Assembly: GCA_910591455.2 (NCBI GenBank)
Contig: OU342809.1
Location: forward strand, 20,749,427-20,813,426
Length of the DNA: 64,000 bases
Direction of reading: 5' to 3'
Source of the DNA: Pholis gunnellus
Lineage: Eukaryota; Chordata; Actinopteri; Perciformes; Pholidae
The number at the start of each line of letters is the position of its first letter. Within the stretch, counting starts at the first letter, position 1. Of this stretch, positions 12,195-25,172 are shown piece by piece. A program made the translations under genes and the position numbers. Under the pieces are notes generated by a model that had not been told where the DNA came from, made no database searches, and saw only the letters and a list, made by a program, of their open reading frames with translations.

Positions 12195-15100
12195 CTGAAG
12201 GTCAAGGCACAATCCCGGACTGTGAGCCATCGCAGATTAACAGCAGAGAAACGTATCGTAAGGACATCCTCCCTGTAACCTATAAACTGTTGTCTCCCCC
12301 CCCACAACTGAATAACATTCACAACAGGTGCTGACTAACATAAGCACAGAGTCCAGGGATTCGAGATAGAAAGTGAACCCTTTTCATCCAGTTACAGACC
12401 ACGACCCGTGTGTTTTCATCTGGATCATGATTTGTAGTTTGTAATCAACACGTTACATTCAGTTTTTCTACCAAAGAAAATAATTGTTTGGGATGTATAC
12501 TGTCTCAAAAAGGAGATCATTTGTTTTATTGCACAGAGCACTTGGTACAGAACATGTGGCAGCCAGAGTCCCCTCCTCCACCATGTCATCTCCCATCCCA
12601 TCCCGATTACACTTTTATCCCCAGCAACTGACGCAGGGCCACTTGCCAACTGAGCAGCAATGAGCTCCGTAAACCTTTTGACCCGATAGCAGTCCGGAGG
12701 AGACAGTTGGAGGAAGGTAAAGCTTATTAGAAAGGCTCAGGGTCTGATGCTTTACTTCCTCTCTTGTCCCTACAGCCCTATGAAGACCGCCACCCTATCA
12801 GACAAGGCTACACAGAGCTTTTCTTCTATTTTTGAAAATGTAGCCAACCAGGTCTCCAATATGGCATTAGACATTTAACAGCAGGGGAAAAGTCACTAAG
12901 TCCAATTAACCTTACTATCGTACTGTGGGTACACTTTTGAGGTAGTTTACCCGAGTAATGTTATTTCAGATTAAGATAAAAAAAAAAGTTTAGATACTAC
13001 GTCCATGCTAGCTGCTCCGTCAGTCTGTATAGCAGTGCTTTGAGCTAAATGCTAACGCTAACATGCTAACGTCACAAACCTGGCCGCAGGGCCAAGACAA
13101 AAGGCACAAAACCAAGCAAAACACAAATTATTTATTAATTTGAAGGCAACATAAGAGGGAAGATTAAGCTAACAGTGGCACGTGGAGTCAGTAAGTGTAG
13201 AAACAAACCATAATGTCCAACAAAAACCAAATGTGTGTGTCTCAGGGAGGAGAGAGGGGCCAACTGAGCTCAAATAGGGGTTTTAAAAAGAGTGCACTGG
13301 CACACAGGACCCCATGTGTTGCCAGTGTCGCTGATGAGCTCAGGTGTTTCCACTCTGCTGATGAGCCTCTGCCACGCCCACCTCCCATACCCGCAGGGAA
13401 CGCAGCCACACAAACGGAGTAACAGGCAGACAGGACAGAGAGGGTTATCACACTAACACAACAGTGATGACGCTAACATGCGCTTGTTTAATGGGTATAC
13501 ACTGTTAACCAGTTTAGTGTGTTAGCTAACATTTTCCAATTTGTGTTTTCTATTTTTACCTGATGATGACACCAGATTGAAAGTTAAGGAATCAACAAAG
13601 TTATTATAACTGAGGGGAACATGAACGTCTGTAGGCTACAAAATTTCATTCTAATCAATTCAAATCCCATCAATCCAATCGAGATATTTCAGTCTAAATA
13701 CCTCTGTCACCATAGTTTGACAGTGAACGTGCTAACAGGCTGCATTAAAGGGAGACAAACAGTATTGGGGATGAGGGGAAGAAATAAGGATTAGAAATCA
13801 AGATAAAGATGGAGAGGATGGGGATGAATGGCATGATGCTTGATAATATTTAGGATGCAGGACTGCCCTCATTACCTGATTTTCTGGTAATAGGATTTGA
13901 CACATTTGAAGTCAAAAGTAGAACTGTAACAGTGAAAGAATAGCTGCTTTGAAGGAAAGGTTTATGGGGTTCCAAACAAACAACCTGTGTAAGCATCAGT
14001 CAGGGTAAATTATACACGTTTGACAGACAGACAGGTAAAGATCCCATTATCAGCTCAGCAGGGGATAAGCTGGGCGAGCAGGTCGATGACACAGACCCTT
14101 GGCCCATGACTGGAATATGGGCACCACCATAGCGGCCTCAATCCTAATTGGAAATCTGGATAAGACACAGGACATTATTGTTACGGGACAGGGGCCGTTT
14201 GAACACAGACTCATGGGAAAGGAGGAGAGTTAAGGTAAATGTGTGGAAACTGAACAACTGTTTCATGGGTAAACTTCTCAGGAAACCAAAGCTGTTTGCA
14301 CTATTTAATTGATTGTAGAGGAGATTAAAACAAACAATGAACTGCAATGGTGTCAGGAGAGAGAATTGCCATCAAGCAAGAAAAACAGAGAGAGTAGACG
14401 AAAGAGAAAGCAGATGCAGAGGTAAAGCTGTAGTGGATGATCTGTGATGGAAGCTAATCCTGATTACCTCTGACATAAAGACATTCAGGAAGGTGCTCTC
14501 TAACACACACACACACACACACACTCTTACATTATATCTGTTTATTGGTATATTGGGATATGTACTCGGATTCTTTACTATTTCTCTATTAAATATATAT
14601 AATGTTTTTAAAAACTATTGAAATGGATTATTAAGTAGCATTTCATGGAAATCGTACAATTAACTCCAAATTGTACCTATGTGCAGTGGTTATAGTGTGC
14701 ATTCCAGCACTGCCTCTGTGTACACAGACATGATTTTTGTATGAGCTTTAACTTTAGTTTCTCATCATTGTGTGTGTATATTGTGCTGAAAGTGATGAAC
14801 ATTATTAAGATTTTGTTTTTAACATTTTCAAAGCAACCATCCCCTCTTGTGGCCAAAAGTAGAATTAACTCCTTGAACTTGATGTGTGCGCAGCTGATTA
14901 TAGGTGTACAGTTACAATAACATGAAGCCAAAAACTGCACCAAAGAAGGCTTTTGTTGCTTTTACCTGTAAGTTTTATTGTGAAAACTTTAACGTACTCT
15001 ACACAGGAGTGCACAGGCCTTACAGAACATGCCCTGCATGCATCAACTTTGTGATAATCTAATAATGTTCTTACAGAAAACCTGAACAAAAACAAAATTT

Positions 15101-17269
15101 ACAAAACTACAAGTAATAAGAATTAAAAAAAGGAAAGAAAAACATTTTAAAAAATGTTCCCTCGTGCTATTTATAGTAAAAAAAAAAAAAAAAAATGCCG
15201 CCCCATTATTCACAGAAAAAAGGCACAATACTGGCAAAAAGAAAATATAGGCACAATGTAAAGACACAAGTAAAAAGGTAATGATTAGCATGTCAATAGT
15301 GGCTTTACACCGACACAAGCAAGGTATAGACAGACAGATAGATAAAGGGAGACTCAATGAACACTTTCTGCAGATGTTTCTGTACATTAAGTATAAATGC
15401 TTGAGCTAACTTTCCAGGAGAGTGGAGAAGAAAATGAATACATCTGGGAGAGCATTAGTGTGGTATGGTATACAGCAATGAGACAAAAAGAAGACTCAAA
15501 ATGAAAGAATAAAAGAAAAATTGGAGAGGACGACAGATAAGGAAGGGAGGAGGGGGTCGCAGAGGAAGTCACCTACAGTTCATGACAACAAACCGAGCAA
15601 AAACAAGAAGACTTGAAAAGGAGGCGTGGACTTAGTGTCCCAATCTAGGTCAGGAGGTGCAACGCCAGCGCTGTTCCTCCCAGAGATCCTTCCTCCCTCT
15701 TTCCCTTGCTCCTCCTTTTCCAGAGAAAACTGGCCAGGACATTTTGGCAGAGCCCTCCCTCTCCACCTCCTCAATCTGGGCCTCCCCGGGTTTATTTCTT
15801 TCCCTCGTCATCTCATTCTCTCTCATTTCCCCTTTCTCCCCACCATTACATTTTATACCTCCTTCTTTTTGCATTTTCCCCAACTCCCCTCTCTCTCCTC
15901 TCCTCATGCCACTAATAAATCAGCAGCATGTGGGCTTAATGGAAACCAGACCCTGGCCCATTCCTCTCTAGCCTGCAGGCTTCTCCCATGTTCACTTAAT
16001 TTGCTTCGACGCTATTTAGCCTTAGCCATGAACAACAGAAGAGGACATACAGAAAGACGGATACTGCTGCTATGATTTTACTCTCGACAGGTCGAGCTGA
16101 GATGGCTATCATTTGTAAAGTACCACAGCACTTTTCAAATCTTCTCGTTAAGTGTGAATAAATCCCCCCTTGCTGTATTTTATCCAAGCCCTGGCACTAG
16201 ACGTATATATCAATGCGTCTCCACTGGGATTGTGTTTTAGTGGTGTAGTTAGAACAGTTATCGAGGCCGCGGTGGGAGGAGGGGAGGCTGGAGCCCTTGT
16301 GTCTGTGTGCAAAAACTATGTGCCTTTGTTTGGGTAAGTGGTCTCTATGTCTTAGTGTGTGCGTGTGTGTCTGCATGTGTGGACACGCATGCACAAATGA
16401 GTGCAGTTCGAGGTTTTTTGGAGATCATGTGCTGTTGGAGGGAGAGGGCAGACATAATGGGCTCAGTGGGAGACGGGCGGTCATGGACGCACACAGCTGT
16501 CTGACATTCCTGCTCTGGTCGGAGGACGTGCTAGTGTCAGTGGGTTTAATAAAAACACAGACACACACGCGTGTATTTGCAGTAAAGCAAACTCAGCAAA
16601 ACAAAGACGACAAAAACAGAAATGATCTGTTTTAAAACTAAGAAAAATGTCTAGATTGGTTGAGGCATCGTCGTCAAGCATATGGAAAACCTGTTCATAT
16701 AAATGCATGTATTTGTATAGCTAATTTTATAGCCTTAAGCTCTCATGTTTGTGTGTATGATGTGTACGTGTGCTTCTGTGTAATTTATGTGCATTATTGA
16801 CTTGATCTGCATTTAGACTACGAATAAATCACTGGTCCCTCCTCTGTACAATTAGAATTAATAGAAACGGACCTTCCTAGTGTGACATGTGTTTTCTAGA
16901 GTACACATCTGGTGGCTGACACCAGATGTGTCTTTTTTTTTTTAAGCTATGATGGAACAAACGTGATTTTTTTCTTAAAGAAATAGAAGTACCCTTTTTA
17001 GACATTTGGAAGGCACAAAGGAGAAAAACTTCAAGAAGAGCCAGTAGAAGGAAACTTACACTGCAGCTCCACGGGCACCTATTTTACCACGTATGCATTA
17101 TTTCACATGAGCGATAAAAGTTCTCACAATGAATGGGGCCCAAAACGGTGACTCATCCTCTGCTTTCTTAGACTTAAGTACTGCGTCAGACCCATAAGTA
17201 AAAATGTTGACGCCTGTAACGACTGTACCAAATGATGAATACCCGCTCTATCGCTTCTCATTCTGTGCC
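12195..17269. other. Intergenic stretch and probable mmp15 3' UTR; no gene seen
   Basis: No open frame here has splice-supported or family-recognisable coding content. The part next to 17269 should be mmp15 3' UTR; minus-strand AATAAA hexamers occur at 15791-15796 and 14974-14979, and either could end it. The stretch also holds a short (CA)n at about 14503-14523, an A-run at about 15180-15195 and a pyrimidine-rich block at about 15660-15905 that creates several spurious overlapping frames. Confidence 0.5.
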
Positions 17270-20200
17270 TCACACCCAGTCCTGCAACGAACGTTTGCAG
17301 TGCACCAAAGCCCTCGGGGTCTCTTTGTTCTGTAGAGTCCTGAGGATGGTGTAGATTAGGACCAGGATGCACAGGACCAGGACCAGAGGAACAATCACCA
17401 TGATCAGAGTCATGACCTTTGATTCATTGTCGGCCACCGTCACGACTACGTTCACCTCTTTGTCCTCCTCCTCTGTGCCGTCAGGCCGAGAGGACGTGTC
17501 TTCCTCCGGGTTCTTGTCTTTGTCTCGGCCCCCGTCTGGCTCTTTGTGCTCGTCTTTGCCTCGGTCTGAAGGGTCGACCGGTTTGTATTTTGGATCCTGC
17601 TCAGTGTCTGTATCGGGCTTCGGGTCGGGGGCTCCCATACAGCCCATGAAATCCTTCAGGATGGAGCGAGGGTAGCCTTTCTCTGCTTCTGTCTTGCGGT
17701 TGTCAAACCTCCAGTAATTGGCGCCTTTGTAGAAGTAGGTGTAAGCTGCATGAGAGGAAAAATAAAACAGAATGAACTTATTCAACTAATGTACAATGGA
17801 TTATGATGTAAATATACTGTAGAATATGTACAGTGTTGATATTTGGTGTCTCGGCTCTGAACTTGTCACTGACTGACAGTAATGACTTCCAAACAGGGGG
17901 AGGTCTACAGGTGGGGCTTTTGAAATGACACAAAAACATGAGATTTTGATGACGACACCTTTAGACAGAGCCAGGCTAGCCGTTTCCCCTTGTTTCCAGT
18001 CTTTATGCTAAGATAGGCATCTCGTGCCTGTAGCTTGTACAGACATGAGAGTGATATCAATCATCTAACTCTTGGCAAGAAAGCAAAAATGTGTATTTAT
18101 CAAGATGTCAAACTGTCCCTTCAGAGCTTTTGGAGAAGTAGTGTTAGGCTAAATGCCTAAACATATCACATATTGTCTCATCACTTTACTATTTGTCTTG
18201 ACAGGGTAAATCTAAGTAACATTTTTGTGTGAACAAGAAGCAGAATAGGGTATGTTTCGTTAGGGACCAGTTAAGTATAATACCAGACTATACCTAAAAT
18301 GTAGTAATAGGAAACTACACAAAGCATAAACCAATGACATGCATTAAGATTTGACAATGGGATGCAAAATGAAGTACAAACACTCCTCTAGGTCTTAGGG
18401 TACCTTTAGCAGAGACATTCTGGGTGGAGATGAGATCTGACTGTTACAGAGTGCATGTAGAGCAGCTCTGCCACAAATCTAATTTCCAAAAGGAAGGACG
18501 GGCCAACCCCCAAACCTCTCATTCCTCCCCTCACCCTTCTTTCTGCTCTGCTTGCTGCAGCCAAAAATGTAATTTTTTCCCTTTCTGGGAACACCCAATT
18601 TCACCCCTCTAACCTTTCCCTCTTTTTCTCCCTCCCTCACTCATGTTATTCCTCTGCTGTCAACACTGTATGTACAGTGTTTGGTGTCTTTGTGATTCTC
18701 ATAAACAGAAGCTGTTTATAAATGCAAATAAAGGCTGTATTTGCTTAGTTGGAAAGTCCTTATTTACCGCCGTCATCGCTGAGGAAGGCTCCCTTGGGTG
18801 ATGGAGGGATCCTGCCCCATCTGTTGATTGGCTTGGGGAAGTCACGGTCTGTAGTGCGGGTCTCCTCGCTGTATCGCCAGTACCTGCACACAGACAGTAA
18901 GGTATATTAAGACAAATAGAGATTCAAAGCCCTCTTTAGATATCGAGAGTAATACAAAGTTCTAGCGGGGAAGGTGACAAAAGGTCTTCTTCTAATCATT
19001 GTCTTAATTCCTCATGTTATCATTAAATGTGTTCAAATCATGTTGCATGCATCTGTGTGTGTCTGTGATATGGTGTACCTGTCTCCACTGAAGAAGTATG
19101 TGTATCCGTTGGGCTCCCACCAGATTGCTGTGTCAATCTTGTGTGCAGGAACTCCTTGTCCGTACTCATGTAAGGGCTGCGGGTATCCCGGCAGCACATC
19201 AGCCTCCCTGAACACCCAGTATCTATCATCTGCAGGGGCAAAAGGATAGAGTTGCAATTTGTTACCTGGCTACAAGAAGGGAAAGAGAGATGAAGAGCAG
19301 GGAGAACAAAGCAATGGAGCAAAAGCAATGGCCAGAGCTACTGGGGGTTTACGCACTCCAGGAGAGGAGCAGTAAGGACAGGCAAGGTAGAAATGGTTGG
19401 CCTACTTATTTTCCTCATGAAATGAATTGGTGCACACTGCACACCTGTTTTAACATTTTGATCAGAGGTTGTTTACTACAGTAGTTCATTTCTTTTGGAC
19501 TTATATGGGCAACATTTCTGCAGGGTTTCGATGCATACACGATCCAAAATTCTTTGGAGAAGAGGCAACAATGTCTCAAAATCAGCTTGTGCAGCTTTCC
19601 TTACGTGACAAAAAAAAGAAGGAATAACGACAACATCAGAAATCAACACTTACAAGAATCATCTATGAGCGTCAACCCTCGATTTGGTTAAAGAAAAACT
19701 CCCCCCCAAAAAAACTCTAACAGGGAATAAAAAAGAATCTGCGATCCAAAGCCCAGAAAATCCTGAAAAGCATGACAAATCACCTTACGGCCTGATGTTA
19801 AAAGTGAAAGCTGTGCGGCTGTGGACATCTGGAGCAGTGTGCTGGGAAGGCTGATGCAATCCTCCACCTCTCTTATGAGGCCTTTTGGGGCTCAGCTGGA
19901 GTGAAAGACTCATACTGGGCCTGCAACAGCCGCCACGCTGCACAGGCCTCATTCAAAGCAGACACAAACACTAAAATACAAATGTGAACTCTGTGATGCA
20001 GTTATACACAAAGACACACAGACTCAATATTCTCCATCTGCAGTCATATTGCCCAAATGTTTCACCAGAAAAACACGATTTTCTTGATCACATAACTTAG
20101 TTAGAGTTATATTTCTGTGTGTTTTTCTGCCAGATACCCGAGAGTTATAGCTGTGCTGAATTATTAACATATCCTCGTAAGTCACATTGTGCGGAGGGGA

Positions 20201-23200
20201 AAAAAAATGCTGAGTTTGCGCTGTTTCCTTTTAGTCTGCCTGGTTCAAATGAAAGCACAGAATTGTGTCTCACTCCCCATTTCATGTTTATAGAAAACAA
20301 ACTCCAAGTTGGCTCCAGCTTTGCGTCGGGGTAAAGTGGCTGAAAACATTGCGGAAACTAACAAGTTGTACGCGCTTCCCTTAACCACGGTGCTGAGCCA
20401 TTAAAAAAACTCAGCATGGTCTTCTAAGAAAGTTTTTCCGTAACATGTGGATGCCGGGTTTGCAAAGTGACAGGTTTTGTTGGTATTTAACAGCTTTGGC
20501 ATACCTTTAAAGAAGACAAATTTGCCATCGTGGCGCTCATAGGCGGCGTCGATGTCACTAGGCAGGCCGTTCCAGAAGACAGATATTGGCATCGGGTAGT
20601 TATCCAAGACCCGGTTCCTCCGCACGCGCCAGAACCAGCGACCCTGTACAAGGAAAATAATCTCATCAGAATGATTTATTGTTTACTTTGGCTTGCATGA
20701 CTGGAATGTTGTTTTGACTCTGAGCAGGGTTAAGCTAGTTCATAGATTTCTACAAATTCTTTCAAGTAGGTCAGGGGTGTTAAAAACACCAGTGACATGC
20801 TTCATGATCCACAACATGAGGGGAATTTGAGTTTATAGCTGTCCAATCCAAAGCAAACCCTTGAATTAAACACACACAAACATGATCAATAATTTTTTAC
20901 TTCTCACCTTGAAAACAAACATCTCTCCCCTCAACATGGTCACCGTATCAAAGTCCCCGTCACAGATATCGGGGGCCTGGTGGTCCGGCAGCTTGGGAGG
21001 TCGGGGAGGGGCAGGGGGCCGAGGAGGAGGCCGAGGAGGGGGGACATCTTTTCTTACGTGCGGGGTGACAGGTTCCGGCTCAGGCTGCGAGTCGGTGGGG
21101 GTGGATGTGGGGAGGACAGGAGGTGAGGTAGGGCTGGGACCCGGCCCTGGGGGTGCTGGGGGATTCGGGCTGCCGTCGGTCGGGTCGGGTGATTCGGGTG
21201 GGGGGACGCTGGGAGACGTGGAGGTGGGTCCATCTTCAGGAGGAGAAGGGGAGGTGGGGGAGTCATCTTTGGGTTTGTCATCAAGGACCGGAGGAGAAGT
21301 TGGTGGAGCATCACCGTGGAGAGGGGGGCCTGAGAATGAAAAGATGGAGAGGCTAAGTTAAACAGTTAAAAGAAGACGTTTTTCCCCCTCTCATATTTTC
21401 ACCTAAAATGCAAAAAATAACTTCCTGAAATGAAATAATTCTGTGTGGCAATATACCTCAATCATGTATTTTATACTCTCCTCCATTGTCCTCACAATGT
21501 TCTCTCTATCTCTATCCCTCCTTCACACAAAGAAAACCTAATTTTCCATTATGTGGCGCGGCTATAAGCTCACTTGATCGACTGCGACTGTGCCGCTGCT
21601 CGTTGGAAAAATCAACCCTGCTGGTTGCTAAGAGAGGAAAACACACAGATACAGCCAGTTATGTAATAAGTACGGACAGCTGATGGGCCTGACGACGTAT
21701 TGAGTTACACTGAGCCAAAAATACTGCTCGGAATATATGAGGGCTGATGTTGGCCATTGACTCAGCTATCGGCGTGTGGAGAAATTCAGCATCTGCAGCA
21801 TTTTAATCTGCAATAGAATTTATAGACTGTGAAGTCTTACTTTTTGTTGTCTTAAAGCAGCAATAGAGGCAAAAAATAAATGTCTATAGAACAAATAAAA
21901 TATTCAGAGTCATGTACTTTACATACATGGCCCATCAAATTATATAAAAAAAAAGAACATTGACAGGATTGCATTAGCAATTGTTTAGTAGCCTTTCCGC
22001 GTCTCTCAGCCTTTTTGTCCATGTGCGTATAGTTCTGAGCCTGCCTGAGGGAAGGCTGGTAAACAGGAGGGCTGCCCCCTTCTTAGTCTATTAGTCGACG
22101 AATCGGTTGTTTTGGTCTTAGTCCACTTATATTTCTTTAGTCAATTCAAGTCATTTTTGTTAAGAGCAGAATTCTACAGTAGTAAACACAATATTTAAAG
22201 TGTTGCTTTTGTGTGATTCTTAGTGGAGAAATTGAACTAATTGATCAGTTGACAAAATTGTAAGAGTGTTAGTTGACAAAGAATGTCTTTGGTCGAGGAC
22301 AGCCCTAGTAAACAGAGGGTGTCGGAGCGTGAGGGGTCTCTCATGACGTTAGAGGCCCTTTTAACTATCCACTGCAGGTCCTTACTGTCTGCAGCGGTGC
22401 AACCAGACGGTATGTCAGTACGTTAGGATACTCTCAATTGTCTTTTCTGCTGTTTGGGGCTGTGCAGGTAGTTGGTTGTTGAAGCTAGTTAGCTGAAAAC
22501 AACAGCTTACTATGGTCGAAAAAAAGAGGCAGATGAGAGTGAACCAAAACAGTAAAGCTGCGGCGCCATAAAGTCTAAACAAGGTGCTGAAAGAGGCAAC
22601 AATGCTGTGTACAGCTGAGGGGAACTGCAGAGGTGTTAAATTCATTAGGTTCCATGTTAATATACAAATATTGATGAGCACAGCTTTAAAGTAAAGATAC
22701 ATTTATTTAAAATAATGAAGAGCAAAAGAGTTTTGGTTTTACCATATTTATGGTATCTTTATAACAAGTATTTAAATACTTAGAATTACTTATATATTAT
22801 TTCACAAGTTGGTTTGTATATAACTGACTACCTTCTACTGTTGAGAGTCTATGTCTCTCACCTAAATAGTTACGGCATACAAACCTCTACAAAGGAACTC
22901 AATGTTTATTCCTACCACCAGCGTTTATGCTGTCTCTATTTAAACACTTCAGATCTTTTTCCTCATGCAATGCAGGGCTTTTCTATTCTGTTCTGTTTGA
23001 TTAAAGGAATTACTGTGTAATTTCAGTCAAAACATTTACATTTCAGTATTTACAGCAGCGAGATTATTCACATCTAGTTTCTAAAAGCTCTAGTTTACTC
23101 TGGTGCAGATGTCTAGTGTAGGCGGCGCAACAGGCCAATTTATTTATTTATTTCTATCTGTTATGTCATGTCAAAGATGTGACAACACATGAAATGCATG

Positions 23201-23412
23201 AAAATAAACATGTTTTTGTCTGAAGCAAAATAAATCATAAATCAGTCATTCAGTGTAAACAAGGTCTGTAATGAATCTACGTCTGCAGTTTAAGACAGGA
23301 ATGAGTGTTTGGGCCTGTAATTACATCTCTTACAACAGGGCCACAGCAGAAAGAGAGACCAGCAACGACATACAGTACACCAATACACACATGAGCTTAC
23401 TCTAGCCAACAT

Positions 23413-23493
<81 letters not shown>

Positions 23494-25135
23494 GATGCCA
23501 TCTGTCAATTAACAATGGCGTCTATTCACCCAGGGAAAGCATGAGAACATCATCACGGCATGCTTGATATGCTGTTTTGAGCGAGGTTTCCCTGATGTAT
23601 GCGTGCGGTTGGCACAAAGCTTCTTTACAAGGCTTCTTTGTTTCATTTGACGGGTGTCCAGATGTGATGTTCTGATATAACATCGAATTACAGCTGACAT
23701 TCTGCACTTCAACCTCAGTGATTTTACACATTTCCTTTGTTTGCCTCCTGGTGAGTTCGCTGTCTTTCAGTAGTATGTCTTTAAGAAATGAGACAAGTAT
23801 CTTTGCAATAGCTGATGTCGAACAATAAACCAATGGACTCACTGGCTCTCAAGTTGTTTAGTCCAAATTCTGCTGGTGGAGGCTTTAAATATCATTAAAT
23901 ATAGTGATTCAAACAGGTGTGTGTGTCAGTAGAGTGCGTGCTTCTTACCGTATATGTACTGTATTCCTCTGATGTCATCCTCGTGTAGCGTGAAGTTGTG
24001 TGTGTGAATCCACTGATAGAAAGGAGCCATTATGGCACTGGGGTTATCCGAGTGCTCCAGACCCAAAGCATGACCGAGTTCGTGGACCGCAACCAGGAAG
24101 AGGTCTATACCTGCAGTGGCACACACATCGTGTGAACATATTTGTCAAAAATATTTGTGTAAACTAACATGCAACAAAGGAATGTTACAGTAATGAATAG
24201 AATACATCAAATATAATACACTGTAACTTATATTAAAAATACACGACAGTAGACGACAGCTATTGATACTTACTAGATTAAATAGAACATAAATGAACCA
24301 AAGAGGTATCATGTCTCATTAATCCATGACAACACTATGAAGATGGTGTTTACCTAGCCCAAGCCGAGGAAAACATTAAAATAGAATTTAGCTAATACAT
24401 TATTCTCACAAGCTAATCAGTTGGTTAGATTGTATTATTATGGCATCACAGCAAGTAATTGACATGCACCCAGTGAACCCTTCAGGTTGCAGCCCAGTTG
24501 ACCAGGAGAGACAAGACCACAGATAACCAGCTTATTAGAGAGATGATGCCGCTACCAGAAAGTCACAGGTTCAATTCCCACAGGACATCAGCACACTAAC
24601 CTTCTGGGTTTTGGTTTTCCAGTGTCCAAGGCTCATCAGCATCAAAGTGTGTATCCCCACCGATTCCTGGTCCGGGGTAGTAGGCGTGGGCCAGCGACCC
24701 TCCCTCGCCATCAAACAAAGACATGTCACCATGGAAACCAGAGGCAAACAGCAGCAGGATGTCAGCAAGCTCTGCCCGGCTGCTGTTGATGCTGATGTGG
24801 TTTTCAGCAGGTAACTCCTCAAAGGTGAGCGGCGTGACCCGTCTCCACGCGTCAAAGGCCTTGCGGATCGCATCGTACGTCCGCTCCTCGCCCAGCGAGG
24901 AGGGGATTTGCTGGTTCATTATACTGGAGCCAGAAGAAAAAAGCGAGTTAGAGTTGGTACGTTAAACACTCTGCTTTGCTGTTTTATTTTTATACATTTC
25001 AATGCTGTAAACCTGTAAGTGATGTGGTCTTTGCCCCACTGCTGTCCGGTGAGAGCGTAGCGTTTCTTCCTCGCGCCATCGTTCATCTCCTCCGCTTTTC
25101 TGTCTGGGAGGCCACAGCGAGGACGACGCATGGCC

Positions 25136-25172
<37 letters not shown>

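Noticed and set aside
20882..21361. Gly-rich plus-strand frame of 159 aa, with smaller neighbours
   Set aside because: It is the antisense of the proline-rich mmp15 hinge exon.
24485..24590. tRNA-like B-box (acaggttcaattcccaca) suggesting a tRNA gene or SINE
   Set aside because: No matching A box, cloverleaf or SINE body could be assembled around it; it lies in an mmp15 intron.
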